A stretch of DNA of 64,000 bases from Curtobacterium sp. MCJR17_020 (GTDB taxonomy: Bacteria; Actinomycetota; Actinomycetes; Actinomycetales; Microbacteriaceae), in assembly GCF_003234365.2 (NCBI RefSeq), contig NZ_CP126260.1, positions 496,001 to 560,000 of the forward strand, written 5' to 3'. Below the pieces are notes generated by a model, which saw only the letters and a list, made by a program, of their open reading frames with translations, did not search any database and was not told where the DNA came from. Of the stretch, positions 25,579 to 36,657 are shown one piece after another; position 1 is the first letter of the stretch; each line of letters starts with the position of its first letter. The position numbers and the translations under genes are program-made.

Positions 25579-28320
25579 ATGACCCTCGAACGCGAGGAAC
25601 TCCGCGACGGCTGGACCGTGACGATGGCCGGAGGAACCGGTGCGCCGGACGGCGTCGCGGGCCGCACCATCCCGGCGACGGTGCCGGGCCAGGTGCACAC
25701 CGACCTGGAACGGGAGGGCCTGCTGCCGGACCCGACCTTCGACCAGAACGAGCAGGCCGCCAAGTGGGTCGGCCGCGCCGACTGGTCGTACCGCACCTCG
25801 GTCGACGTCGACCCCCGCGGCCACGAACGCGTGGACCTCGTCTGCGACGGCCTGGACACCGTCTCCGAGCTCAGCCTGGACGGCGTCGTCGTGGGCACGA
25901 CGCGGAACATGCACCGGCGCTACCGCTTCGACGCGCGCGTGCAGTCCGGGTCCGGGGCGACGACGAAGGACCTCGAGATCCTGTTCGAGTCGCCGTACCG
26001 CGAGGCCGGCCGGGTCGCCGCGAAGGCCGGCAGCATGCCGGGCCCGTACGACGAGCCGTTCCCGTACATCCGCAAGATGGCCTCGAACTTCGGCTGGGAC
26101 TGGGGCCTCACTGCCGTCACGAGCGGGCCCTGGCGACCGGTCGCCATCGAGCGTTGGTCGACCGCGCGGCTGCGCGAGGTCCGACCGCTCGTCGACGTCG
26201 AGGCCGGCGAGGGCGTGCTCGACGCGCACATCACGGTCGAGCGCTCGGGCCTGAACGACCTGGACCAGGACGGCGAGGACGACGACCTGGTGCTCGTCGT
26301 GACCGTCAGCGGTCTCAAGGAGGACGGCACGCCGACGCGGCAGCGGTCGCGGGCGCAGCTGACGCCGAAGGACGACGAGACCGTCGTCACGGTGCGCGTG
26401 CCCGAGGCGCTGCGCTGGTGGCCCCGCGGCTACGGCGCGCAGGCGCAGTACGACGTGATCGTCGAGCTGCAGACGGTCGAGGGTGAGGTCCTGGACCGCG
26501 ACACGTTCCGGACCGGCTTCCGGTCCACCCGGATCGACACCCAGGTCGACGACATGGGTCGTCCCTTCGGCATCCACGTGAACGGGACACTGATCGACGT
26601 GCGTGGGGTGAACTGGATCCCGGACGACGTGATCGTCTCGCGCGTCGACCGCGCGCGCCTGCAGTCCCGTCTGACCGCGGCGGCGTCGCTCGGCACGAAC
26701 CTCGTGCGCGTGTGGGGCGGTGGCGTGTACGAGTCGCGTGACTTCTACGAGGTCTGCGACGAACTCGGGCTGCTCGTCTGGCAGGACTTCCCGTTCGCCT
26801 GCTCGGCGTACCCCGAGGTCGAACCCATCCGCAGCGAGGTCATCGCCGAGGCACGCGACAACGTCGCCCGGCTCGCGCGGCACCCCTCGCTGGTGCTGTG
26901 GAACGGGAACAACGAGAACATCTGGCTGCACGACGTGGACGGCTGGGCGGACTCCCTCGGCGACCGCGGCTGGGGCCTCGACTACTACCTCGACCTGCTG
27001 CCGACGATCGTCGACGCAGTCGACCCGTCGCGCTTCTACACGGTGGCGTCGCCGTGGTCGGGCTCCGAGTCGCTGCCCGCCAACGACGTCGACAACGAGA
27101 CGCACCACTCGTGGGACGTCTGGAACCGCCTGCCCGACACCGCCTACCGCGGGTCCGTTCCCCGGTTCGTGTCCGAGTTCGGCTGGCAGGCACCCCCGGC
27201 CTGGCGGACGCTGCGGGACGGCGTCGCCGACGAGGTGCTGTCGCAGGACGCACCCGGGGTGGTCCACCACCAGAAGGCGGCCGACGGGATGGGCAAGCTG
27301 GCCCGCGGCTTGGAGCCGCGGTTCGGCACGGGGCCCTTCTCGTTCGATGCGTGGCACTACCTGACGCAGCTGCAGCAGGCACGGGCCATCGCGACGGGCA
27401 TCGAGCACTGGCGCACGCACTGGCCGCGGAACGCCGGTGTGGTCATGTGGCAGCTCAACGACCTGTGGCCGGTGTCGTCGTGGTCGGCGATCGACTCGGC
27501 TGGGCGGCTGAAGCCGCTCGCGCACGAGCTGCGCCGGCTGTACGACGACGTCCTGCTGACGATCCGTCCGGTGTCGCGGGTGGCGGTCGCGCCGTCCGCC
27601 GTGTCCGGACCGGCTGCGTCTCCGGCGTCGTCGCCCGCCTCTCCGGTCTCCGGGGCGGTCGCGCCCGCCTCGCCGGTCGCGACCGGTGCGGATCGGACGG
27701 GAGGCCCGGATCACCCGGGTGGGTCGGCCGCCGTCGGCGAGACGACTGATCCGGGCGACGCGGCGGACACCCTGTCCCTCGGCGTCTCGCCCGGCGCGTT
27801 CGGCTCCTCGCCCGTCGAGGTCGCCGTCCGGTCGGTTCGGGGCGGGCAGGACAGTGTCGTGCGGGTGCGCCGGGTGACCACGGCCGGCACGATCCTGGCC
27901 GAGGTGTCCCTGCCGGTGCGCCTGTCGTCCGCCGGCGTGGCGGTCGTCGCGCTGCCCGAGTCCGTCGGGGTGGTCGACGACCCGACGAACGAGCTCATCG
28001 TGGCGGACATGGACTGGCGCCGCGCGGTCTGGACACCGGGCCCCGACGCCGACACGCGGTGGGAGCCGGCGCGGTACCGCACTGCGTTCACGCCCGTCGA
28101 CGGCGGACTGGACCTGACCGTCGAGGCCGATTCGCTCGTGCGGGACCTGCTCGTCCAGCCCGACCGGGTGGCCGCAGGGGGTGCCGTGGACCGCGGGTTC
28201 ATGACGCTCTTGCCGGGGGAACGCGTGACCTTCCGGATCACCGGTGTGACCGAGGCCGACGTCCCGGCGCTGCGCGAGGAACCCGTCCTGTGGAGCCTGG
28301 ACCGAGCACTCGGTCGTTGA
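25579..28320 (+). CDS. Beta-mannosidase, glycoside hydrolase family 2
   Basis: A 913-residue cytoplasmic enzyme (no signal peptide). ATG at 25579 has GAGAAGGA upstream. The N-terminal sugar-binding domain has the beta-mannosidase pattern VPGQVHTDLEREGLLPDPTF...WVGRADWSYRT. The TIM barrel carries acid/base Glu446 in WNGNNE and nucleophile Glu533 in SEFGWQ. It releases terminal beta-mannose (EC 3.2.1.25) from oligosaccharides taken up by the cell. Residues about 672-735 are an Ala/Ser/Pro-rich insertion (SPASSPASP and similar) between the barrel and the C-terminal beta domains, longer than usual. No transporter gene is directly linked. Confidence 0.92.
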   Translation: MTLEREELRDGWTVTMAGGTGAPDGVAGRTIPATVPGQVHTDLEREGLLPDPTFDQNEQAAKWVGRADWSYRTSVDVDPRGHERVDLVCDGLDTVSELSLDGVVVGTTRNMHRRYRFDARVQSGSGATTKDLEILFESPYREAGRVAAKAGSMPGPYDEPFPYIRKMASNFGWDWGLTAVTSGPWRPVAIERWSTARLREVRPLVDVEAGEGVLDAHITVERSGLNDLDQDGEDDDLVLVVTVSGLKEDGTPTRQRSRAQLTPKDDETVVTVRVPEALRWWPRGYGAQAQYDVIVELQTVEGEVLDRDTFRTGFRSTRIDTQVDDMGRPFGIHVNGTLIDVRGVNWIPDDVIVSRVDRARLQSRLTAAASLGTNLVRVWGGGVYESRDFYEVCDELGLLVWQDFPFACSAYPEVEPIRSEVIAEARDNVARLARHPSLVLWNGNNENIWLHDVDGWADSLGDRGWGLDYYLDLLPTIVDAVDPSRFYTVASPWSGSESLPANDVDNETHHSWDVWNRLPDTAYRGSVPRFVSEFGWQAPPAWRTLRDGVADEVLSQDAPGVVHHQKAADGMGKLARGLEPRFGTGPFSFDAWHYLTQLQQARAIATGIEHWRTHWPRNAGVVMWQLNDLWPVSSWSAIDSAGRLKPLAHELRRLYDDVLLTIRPVSRVAVAPSAVSGPAASPASSPASPVSGAVAPASPVATGADRTGGPDHPGGSAAVGETTDPGDAADTLSLGVSPGAFGSSPVEVAVRSVRGGQDSVVRVRRVTTAGTILAEVSLPVRLSSAGVAVVALPESVGVVDDPTNELIVADMDWRRAVWTPGPDADTRWEPARYRTAFTPVDGGLDLTVEADSLVRDLLVQPDRVAAGGAVDRGFMTLLPGERVTFRITGVTEADVPALREEPVLWSLDRALGR

Positions 28321-28336
28321 TATGCAGAACGACACG

Positions 28337-28345
28337 GTGATATAT
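28337..28345 (+). promoter_or_regulatory. Half-site GTGATATAT upstream of the EPS initiating transferase
   Basis: GTGATATAT fits the GT-N3-ATAY half-site; the opposite arm is absent. Together with TTGATA (28317-28322) and TATATT (28341-28346), 18 bases apart, it forms a plausible promoter for the gene at 28433, so part of its AT-richness may be promoter rather than operator. Confidence 0.42.
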
Positions 28346-28432
28346 TCGGTGGTGCGCCGCTCGCTGTCATGACCCGAGCGACTCCGGCGTCCGGTCGACC
28401 TCCCGTCGGCCCGCTCGACAGGAGGCCCCACC

Positions 28433-29923
28433 ATGTCGCTCGCGATGCGTCCGCCCACCGCGGCGGTGCCCGTGCCCGTACCCACGTCCTCGGCCGCCGC
28501 GCACGCCCCCGCCGGAGCCCGGCGCGGGTTCGCGCCGGCGGTCGCACTGCTCGACGTCGGGCTGCTCGTGGCGGCGTTCGCGGTCGCCCACGTCGTGCGG
28601 TTCCCCTGGGAGCTGTCGGCAGTCCGGCCCCAGGCGGGCTGGGTCGAGTTCGCGACCGCACCGGCGATCATCCTCATCTGGACGTTCCTGTTGTCGACCT
28701 TCCGCACGCGCGACCCCCGCATCGCCGGCATCGGCGGTGACGAGTACCGACGTCTCGTCACCGCGAGCCTGGTCTCCGTCGCGGTGGTCGCCGTCGTGGC
28801 GTACGCGGCCCAGCTCGACCTCGCGCGCGGGTACGTCGCCATCGCCTTCCCGCTCGGTCTGCTCCTGCTCGTCGTCGGTCGGTGGGTGGTCCGCACCGCC
28901 CTGGCTCGCCGCCGCGCGCGGGGGTTGCGCCTGCAGGACGTCCTCATCGTCGGCGACACCGAGGACGTCCGGTACGTCGGCCGCCGCATCGCAGCGACGC
29001 CCAGTGCCGGGTACCGGGTCCGTGCGGTCGTGACCGACTGCGTGCCGGTAGGGACGACGATCGACCTCGGGCCGGTGTCCGCTCCCGTGGTCAGCGGGAT
29101 CGACGACGTCCTCGCGCTGGCTCGTTCCGAGGGCGTCTCGGCGGTCGTCGTCGCCGGGGCCGTGCGTGGTGGGCACGAGCGACTGCGTCGCCTGGGGTGG
29201 CAACTCGAGGAACACGGCGTCGAGCTCGTCGTGTCCTCACCCCTGTCCGACATCGCCGCGGGGCGCGTGCACGAACGCCCGGTCGACGGACTGCCGTTGA
29301 TGCACGTCGAGACACCCGACTACCGGCGCCGTGGCGGCAAGCGGCTGCTCGACGTCGTCGGCTCGAGCCTCGGACTGCTGTTGCTGGCGCCGGTCCTGGC
29401 CGTGATCGCGCTGGCCGTCCGGCTCGACGACGGCGGCCCGGTGTTCTTCCGGCAGACCCGAGTGGGCCGCGGCGGCGCGGAGTTCCCGATCCTCAAGTTC
29501 CGCACGATGTGCGTCGATGCCGAGGCTCGGATGGCTGCCCTGCACGATGCGAACGAAGGTGCCGGCCCCCTGTTCAAGATGAAGGACGACCCCCGGGTCA
29601 CCCGGGTCGGGGTGTTCCTGCGGAAGACCTCGCTCGACGAGCTGCCGCAGCTGTGGAACGTGCTCACGGGGTCGATGAGCCTGGTCGGCCCTCGGCCCGC
29701 TCTGCCGCGCGAGGTCGCCCTCTACGAAGACTTCGCCGACCGCCGGCTCCTGGTCACCCCGGGGATCACGGGGCTGTGGCAGGTCAGTGGCCGGTCCGAT
29801 CTGGACTGGGCCGAAGGAGTCCGCCTCGACCTGCACTACGTCGAGAACTGGTCGTTCCTGCACGACCTGGTGATCCTCGCCCGGACGGTGCCGTCGGTGC
29901 TCCGGTCGCGCGGCGCGTACTGA
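28433..29923 (+). CDS. EPS polyprenyl glycosylphosphotransferase (WbaP/WcaJ type)
   Basis: A 496-residue membrane enzyme. ATG at 28433 has ACAGGAGG upstream. Four N-terminal membrane helices (residues about 30-160) and a CoA-binding-like Rossmann domain (VLIVGDTEDVRYVGRRI) precede a fifth helix and the C-terminal bacterial sugar-transferase domain: KRLLDVVGSSLGLL, FFRQTRVGRGGAEFPILKFRTM, DELPQLWNVLTGSMSLVGPRP, TPGITGLWQVSGRSD. It moves sugar-1-phosphate from a UDP-sugar to undecaprenyl phosphate, the first step of EPS unit assembly. It lies 24 kb from the other EPS genes but shares their AT-rich upstream half-site. Confidence 0.93.
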   Translation: MSLAMRPPTAAVPVPVPTSSAAAHAPAGARRGFAPAVALLDVGLLVAAFAVAHVVRFPWELSAVRPQAGWVEFATAPAIILIWTFLLSTFRTRDPRIAGIGGDEYRRLVTASLVSVAVVAVVAYAAQLDLARGYVAIAFPLGLLLLVVGRWVVRTALARRRARGLRLQDVLIVGDTEDVRYVGRRIAATPSAGYRVRAVVTDCVPVGTTIDLGPVSAPVVSGIDDVLALARSEGVSAVVVAGAVRGGHERLRRLGWQLEEHGVELVVSSPLSDIAAGRVHERPVDGLPLMHVETPDYRRRGGKRLLDVVGSSLGLLLLAPVLAVIALAVRLDDGGPVFFRQTRVGRGGAEFPILKFRTMCVDAEARMAALHDANEGAGPLFKMKDDPRVTRVGVFLRKTSLDELPQLWNVLTGSMSLVGPRPALPREVALYEDFADRRLLVTPGITGLWQVSGRSDLDWAEGVRLDLHYVENWSFLHDLVILARTVPSVLRSRGAY

Positions 29924-30082
29924 CGGCACTCGCTGCGTCCGCTTCCCTGTGCGAACGGTGTCCGTTCCGGCGCCCGGCCTGGGCATCGGGGAGCGGGGGA
30001 GTTACGATGGGGAGAACACGGACTTCCGCCGCGTGGGTCGAAGAAGACCTGCGGACGGCGACCAGTTCCAGATCAAGGAGTC

Positions 30083-30373
30083 ATGATGCTCGGAAACCTC
30101 GGCGGCGTACACCTGCTGATCATCCTCGGGATCGTCATCCTGCTGTTCGGCGCGACGAAGCTCCCGGCGCTCGCCAAGGGCCTCGGGCAGTCGATCAACA
30201 TCTTCAAGAAGGAGATGTCCGACGACGAGAAGAAGGCTCAGGCTGGTGACACCACGGTGCAGAACACCGCGGCCCCGACCAACACCGTGCCGAACGCTCC
30301 CGCCGAGCCCGCTGCCGGTCCGGTCCTGAACCCCGGCCCGAGTGCGCAGCCGAACACCGACTCCCGGCGCTAG
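30083..30373 (+). CDS. tatA: Sec-independent translocase subunit TatA
   Basis: A 96-residue TatA/E protein: a short N-terminal membrane helix (GGVHLLIILGIVILLFG), the conserved FGATKLPALAKGLGQ hinge and amphipathic helix, and a Pro/Ala-rich tail. It forms the pore of the twin-arginine pathway. AAGGAGTC precedes two adjacent ATGs (30083 and 30086); either may start. It is monocistronic, with the hairpin at 30411. tatB and tatC are not in the window. Confidence 0.93.
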   Translation: MMLGNLGGVHLLIILGIVILLFGATKLPALAKGLGQSINIFKKEMSDDEKKAQAGDTTVQNTAAPTNTVPNAPAEPAAGPVLNPGPSAQPNTDSRR

Positions 30374-30410
30374 AACCCCAGCTCAGGACACCCAGCCCCG
30401 TCCTGTCGGC

Positions 30411-30441
30411 AGCCCCTGCGACCACTCCGGTCGCGGGGGCT
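30411..30441 (+). terminator. Hairpin terminator after tatA
   Basis: AGCCCC-T-GCGACC (30411-30423) pairs with GGTCGC-G-GGGGCT (30429-30441) across a 5-base loop and is followed by TCGTCGT. Confidence 0.75.
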
Positions 30442-30488
30442 TCGTCGTGCGGGGCGCGCAGCGGTCCGAGTGGGCGCAGGATGAGCAC

Positions 30489-31889
30489 ATGACCACTGCC
30501 GAACCTCGCGCGACCGCGCCGCTCCGGGACGACCGGCGCACCGTGCTGGTGGTGGCGATCCTGTCGTCGTTCGTCGTCGGGTTGGACTCGAGCGTGGTGA
30601 ACGTGGCGCTCCCCGCGATCCGGCAGGAGCTCGGCGGCGGGCTCGTCGTGCAGCAGTGGACCGTCGACGCGTACCTGGTGACGCTCGGCTCGCTCATCCT
30701 CGTCGCCGGGTCGTTGTCGGACGTGTTCGGCCGGGTCCGGATCATCACGTGGGGGCTCGTCGTCTTCGGGATCGCCTCGGTCGCGTGCGCCATCGCCCCG
30801 ACGGGGGAGTTCCTGATCGTCTCGCGGGCGTTCCAGGGCGTCGGCGGGGCCCTGGTGACCCCGAGTGCGCTCGCCCTCATCGTGGCGGCGTTCCGCGGGG
30901 CCGCGCAGTCGAAGGCGATCGGCACGTGGACCGCGTGGTCGAGCGCCGCGACGATCCTCGGCCCCGTGGTCGGCGGGCTGGTGGTCGACAGCATCGGCTG
31001 GCGGTGGATCTTCGTGCTGACCGCCGTGCCGATCGCCGTGACGATCCCGCTCGTGCTGCGGATCACCGGCGACGTGCACCCAGCCGTCCGACCGCGCATC
31101 GACGTGGTCGGCGCCGTGCTCGCGGTCGTCGGGGTCGGTGGGGCCGTGCTCGGGCTCATCGAGCAGGAGCGGCTCGGATGGGGAGCGCCCGTCGTGGTCG
31201 CGGCGCTCGTGCTCGGCGCGCTGGCGCTCGGGGCGTTCGTGCCGTGGGAACTCCACGTGACCCGGACGACCGGTTCGCCGCTGGTGCCGCTCGCGCTGTT
31301 CCGGGCTCGCAACTTCGCGGTGGGCAACCTCGCCACCCTGTCGATCTACGGCGCGCTGAGCATGGTCTTCTTCGTGGTCACGCTGTTCCTGCAGGAGGTC
31401 TGGGGGTTCCCCGCCTGGCTCGCTGGCCTGGCGACCCTGCCGCCGACGGTGGTCCTGCTGCTGGTGTCCTCGGCGGTGGGTGGACTGGCGGGGCGGTTCG
31501 GGCCGCGCTGGTTCATGGCGGCGGGGCCAGCGGTGGCGGCGGTCGGTGCGCTCCTGATGCTGTTGGTCGGTGCGCGGCCGGACGGCTACTGGGTCGCCGT
31601 GTTCCCCGGACTCGTGCTCATCGGGTTCGGGATCGCGCTCATGGTGACGCCGCTGACCAGTGCTGTGCTCGGGTCGGTGCCGCAGTCCGAGGCCGGCGTC
31701 GGGTCAGCCGTGAACAACGCGATCGCGCGGATCGCCGGTCTGGTGATGGTGGCGCTCGCGGGCGTGGTCCTCGGCGGGGAGATGAGCGTCGCCGGTCTGC
31801 ACCGGGCGGTCGTCGTGATGGCGGTCCTGCTCGTCGGCGGCGCCGTGGTCAGCGCCGTCGGGATCCGGAATGTGCCCGCGCCGACGTAA
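30489..31889 (+). CDS. MFS drug exporter, DHA2 (EmrB/QacA) type
   Basis: A 466-residue transporter with about 14 membrane segments. Start is ATG at 30489 (MTTAEPRATAPL). Segment 1 has the DHA2 signature LDSSVVNVALPAI. Motif A-like SLSDVFGRVRIITWG follows segment 2, and GVGGALVTPSALALI (motif C-like) follows segment 5. Proteins of this group export drugs, dyes or natural products by proton antiport; the substrate is unknown. No regulator gene is adjacent and no ribosome site is clear (GGATGAGCAC upstream). Confidence 0.9.
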   Translation: MTTAEPRATAPLRDDRRTVLVVAILSSFVVGLDSSVVNVALPAIRQELGGGLVVQQWTVDAYLVTLGSLILVAGSLSDVFGRVRIITWGLVVFGIASVACAIAPTGEFLIVSRAFQGVGGALVTPSALALIVAAFRGAAQSKAIGTWTAWSSAATILGPVVGGLVVDSIGWRWIFVLTAVPIAVTIPLVLRITGDVHPAVRPRIDVVGAVLAVVGVGGAVLGLIEQERLGWGAPVVVAALVLGALALGAFVPWELHVTRTTGSPLVPLALFRARNFAVGNLATLSIYGALSMVFFVVTLFLQEVWGFPAWLAGLATLPPTVVLLLVSSAVGGLAGRFGPRWFMAAGPAVAAVGALLMLLVGARPDGYWVAVFPGLVLIGFGIALMVTPLTSAVLGSVPQSEAGVGSAVNNAIARIAGLVMVALAGVVLGGEMSVAGLHRAVVVMAVLLVGGAVVSAVGIRNVPAPT

Positions 31890-31890
31890 G

Positions 31891-31911
31891 TTGAGTGGAG
31901 TAGACTCAAGT
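31891..31911 (+). promoter_or_regulatory. HAIR operator upstream of clpB
   Basis: TTGAGT-GGAGTAG-ACTCAAG (31892-31911) matches CTTGAGT-N7-ACTCAAG at all but the first base. It is the best HspR site in the window and lies 31 bases before the clpB ATG. Confidence 0.88.
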
Positions 31912-31942
31912 ACAACACCACCGCAACGAAAGGACGGAACGC

Positions 31943-34111
<2,169 letters not shown>

Positions 34112-34136
34112 GCGAGCGCACGCGGGGTGACCGACG

Positions 34137-34177
34137 GGAGGCCCGTCACCGGTTCCTGGGACCGGTGTCGGGCCTCC
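34137..34177 (+). terminator. Long hairpin terminator after clpB
   Basis: GGAGGCCCG (34137-34145) pairs with CGGGCCTCC (34169-34177), and CACCGGT (34147-34153) with ACCGGTG (34161-34167). The GGAGGCCCG core recurs at other gene ends in this window. Confidence 0.8.
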
Positions 34178-34195
34178 GCCGTTACCGTCCAGGGC

Positions 34196-34750
34196 ATGCC
34201 TGAGATCCGCGCGTTCCGTCGCCTCACCGACACCGTCGAGCACGCGAGCGTGCTCGACAAGGCCGTCGACGTCGACCGAGCGGTGGTGAACGCGCTCGCG
34301 AAGCCGAAGGCCCTGCGGCAACTGCTGCACGGGGTGCCGTTCGGGCATCCGCTGCACCCGCTCATGGTGCAGGTCCCGCTCGGGGCGTGGATCTCGGCCG
34401 CGGTGCTCGACGTGTTCGGCGGGAAGGGCAACGCGAAGGCCGCGAAGACCCTTGTCGGCGTCGGCCTGGTGTCGTCCGGCAGTGCGAGCCTCGCCGGGTA
34501 CGTCGACTGGTCCGAACTCGACCGCGAGCAGCTGCGCACCGGGTGGGTGCACCAGGCCGTGAACTGGGTCGGTATCTCGCTGTACGGGCTGTCGTGGTGG
34601 CAGCGGAAGAACGGCAACCACGGGGCCGGCAAGCTCCTCGGGTTCGCCGCGCTCTCGGTGGTCGGGGTCGGCGGGTACCTCGGTGGGCACCTGGCCTACC
34701 GACAGCGCGCCGGCGTGAGCGACCACGGCGAGGTGCCGTTCGACGCCTGA
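34196..34750 (+). CDS. DUF2231 membrane protein
   Basis: A 184-residue protein. ATG at 34196 follows TACCGT by 7 bases with no ribosome site, so it is probably leaderless. A soluble N-terminal 40 residues precede the DUF2231 core with GVPFGHPLHPLMVQVPLGAW, three to four membrane helices and conserved His residues (HPLHP, WVHQAVNW) that could bind haem. In relatives the domain is often fused to or next to a Rieske protein; none is here. Function unknown. Confidence 0.82.
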   Translation: MPEIRAFRRLTDTVEHASVLDKAVDVDRAVVNALAKPKALRQLLHGVPFGHPLHPLMVQVPLGAWISAAVLDVFGGKGNAKAAKTLVGVGLVSSGSASLAGYVDWSELDREQLRTGWVHQAVNWVGISLYGLSWWQRKNGNHGAGKLLGFAALSVVGVGGYLGGHLAYRQRAGVSDHGEVPFDA

Positions 34751-34770
34751 GCCTCTCAGCCGGTTCATGG

Positions 34771-34788
34771 GTACATCACGTGCAATAT
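34771..34788. promoter_or_regulatory. Dyad copy directly in front of the response-regulator start
   Basis: GTACATCACGTGCAATAT matches GTAT-N3-ACGT-N3-ATAC at 10 of 12 positions and ends 4 bases before the ATG at 34793, where a ribosome site should be. TCACGTG and CGGATGCG are also shared with the region at 12440-12467. Suggests autoregulation or direct control of the operon. Confidence 0.55.
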
Positions 34789-34792
34789 ACGG

Positions 34793-35446
34793 ATGCGTGT
34801 ACTCGTGGTGGACGATGAGACCGTCCTCGCCGACCTGGTGGCGAAGGGTCTGACCCGGCAGGACATGGCCGTGGACGTCGCCTACCGCGGCGACGACGCC
34901 GACGAGCTGTTGAGCGTCAACGACTACGACGTCGTCGTGCTCGACCGCGACGTCCCCGGGCTGCACGGCGACGAGGTCGCCCGGAGACTCGCGGCCCGCG
35001 GCAGCCTCACCCGGATCCTGATGCTCACCGCGGCGACCGCCCTGGCCGATCGCGTGCACGGACTCGAGCTCGGTGCCGACGACTACCTGGCCAAGCCGTT
35101 CGAGTACCCCGAGCTCGTCGCGCGCGTCCGCGCACTCGGCCGCCGGAGCGTCGCCCCGGTTGCGCCCGTCCTCGAACGCGCCGGACTCGTCGTCGACACG
35201 AACCGACGGATGGCGACACGCGACGGCCGACCGCTCGACCTGACGTCGAAGGAGCTCGGCGTCCTCGAGGAACTGCTGCGCGCCGACGGCCGCATCGTCT
35301 CGACCGAGGAACTGCTCGAGAAGGTCTGGGACATGAACATCGACCCGTTCACCGCGGCCGTCCGGGTGACGATGTCGAAGCTCCGCAAGAAGCTCGGCGA
35401 CCCGGACCCGATCCGGACGGTGCCGGGACGGGGCTACTCCCTGTGA
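34793..35446 (+). CDS. OmpR-family response regulator
   Basis: A 217-residue two-component regulator. The receiver domain has the acidic pair Asp7/Asp8, phospho-acceptor Asp51 (VVVLDRDVPG), Thr79 region MLTA and Lys101 (YLAKPF). The C-terminal winged helix (residues about 125-215) has LDLTSKELGVLEELL and TVPGRGYSL. No Shine-Dalgarno precedes the ATG; the dyad at 34771-34788 lies there instead. It overlaps the histidine kinase gene by GTGA (35443-35446). The operon continues into a lipoprotein, a peptidoglycan-binding adaptor and an ABC transporter, the usual build of envelope-stress or peptide-sensing export systems. Confidence 0.92.
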   Translation: MRVLVVDDETVLADLVAKGLTRQDMAVDVAYRGDDADELLSVNDYDVVVLDRDVPGLHGDEVARRLAARGSLTRILMLTAATALADRVHGLELGADDYLAKPFEYPELVARVRALGRRSVAPVAPVLERAGLVVDTNRRMATRDGRPLDLTSKELGVLEELLRADGRIVSTEELLEKVWDMNIDPFTAAVRVTMSKLRKKLGDPDPIRTVPGRGYSL

Positions 35447-36657
35447 GACGGGTCCGGCGGACCTGGAGCATCCGGGCGCGCACCGCGGTGACGTTCGCGC
35501 TCGCGGCGATGGCGCTCGCGACCGGCGTCGTCGTGTTCTCGAACGTGATGTCCCTGGCCGGGGTCGGCGCCGGACTCGACACCACGTGGGCGCGGACCGC
35601 CACGCCCGCGCAGGGGTTCGCGACCGCCTCGCCGGCACCCCTGGAGCCGGGTGGCGCCGGTGGGCACGACCCGTCGGCGGTCATGGTGATCCAGCTCGTC
35701 GCCGTGCAGCAGTGGCAGTGGTCGGCGATCGGCATCGCGGGTGCGGGGGTGCTGGCCGGGGGCGTCGGGTGGCTGGTCAGCCAACGGATGCTCCGTCCGA
35801 TCGACCGGATCACCGCGACGGCGAACCGGATCACGGCCTCGAACCTGCACGAGCGGATCGAACTCGACGGCCCGGACGACGAGTTGCGGCGGCTGTCCCG
35901 CACCGTCGACGGCCTGCTCGACCGGCTCGAGACGGCGTTCGAGAGTCAACGCCGGTTCGTGGCACAGGCGTCGCACGAACTCCGAACACCCCTCGCCGTG
36001 CAGCGGGCCGCGGTGCAGATCGGCCTGCACGACGACGCCGGACCCGACGACGTCCGGGTCACCAGGGACGAACTCCTGGAGCAGAACCGGCGCACCGAGC
36101 ACCTGGTCGAGTCGCTGCTCGTGCTCGCCGAGGCCGATCGCGGCCTGGCCGGCGCGACCAGCGCCGTCCACGTCGACGACGTGACCGACGCGGTGCTCGC
36201 GGGGGCGGCCCGGGACGCGACCGACGCCGGGGTGACCCTGACCCACGAGCGCCGCACCGGGCCTCCCGGCCTGGTCATCGACGGTGAGCCGACGCTGCTG
36301 CGCCAGCTGCTCGTGAACCTGGTCGGCAACGCCGTCGAGTACAACGAACCCGGCGGGTTCGTCCGGCTGACCACGTCGTCCGACGCGATCGTCGTCGAGA
36401 ACTCGGGGCCGGTGGTGCCGGTGGACGAGGCCCCGCGACTCGTCGAACCGTTCCGCCGGTGCCCGTCGGAGGCCTCCGCGGCGCGGCACAGCGGACTGGG
36501 GCTGTCGATCGTGGCGTCGATCACGCAGGCGCACGCATGGACGCTGACGATCGGCGCTCGGCCCGACGGTGGGCTCGTCGTCCGCGTCGGTGTTTCGTCG
36601 GTGCAACCCCGCGAGGACACGGCGCGAAACAGCTCATCCGGTGTGCTGGAGGCATGA
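35443..36657 (+). CDS. Sensor histidine kinase
   Basis: A 404-residue membrane kinase with GTG start at 35443. It has two membrane helices (residues about 13-33 and 92-112) around a roughly 55-residue extracytoplasmic loop, a HAMP domain (RMLRPIDRITATANRI), the phospho-acceptor His178 in QASHELRTPLAV, N-box NLVGNAVEYNEPGG and G2-box HSGLGLSIVAS. It pairs with the response regulator upstream. The short sensor loop suggests sensing in or near the membrane. Its stop overlaps the next ATG (ATGA, 36654-36657). Confidence 0.92.
   Translation: MRRVRRTWSIRARTAVTFALAAMALATGVVVFSNVMSLAGVGAGLDTTWARTATPAQGFATASPAPLEPGGAGGHDPSAVMVIQLVAVQQWQWSAIGIAGAGVLAGGVGWLVSQRMLRPIDRITATANRITASNLHERIELDGPDDELRRLSRTVDGLLDRLETAFESQRRFVAQASHELRTPLAVQRAAVQIGLHDDAGPDDVRVTRDELLEQNRRTEHLVESLLVLAEADRGLAGATSAVHVDDVTDAVLAGAARDATDAGVTLTHERRTGPPGLVIDGEPTLLRQLLVNLVGNAVEYNEPGGFVRLTTSSDAIVVENSGPVVPVDEAPRLVEPFRRCPSEASAARHSGLGLSIVASITQAHAWTLTIGARPDGGLVVRVGVSSVQPREDTARNSSSGVLEA

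Noticed and set aside
28336..28346. Full dyad upstream of the EPS initiating transferase
   Set aside because: Only one arm matches; the other arm has no similarity, so it is listed as a half-site that may be just promoter sequence.
25498..29253. 1251-codon minus-strand open frame across the mannosidase and EPS transferase genes
   Set aside because: Low-complexity Arg/Pro/Asp-rich shadow of two clear plus-strand genes.
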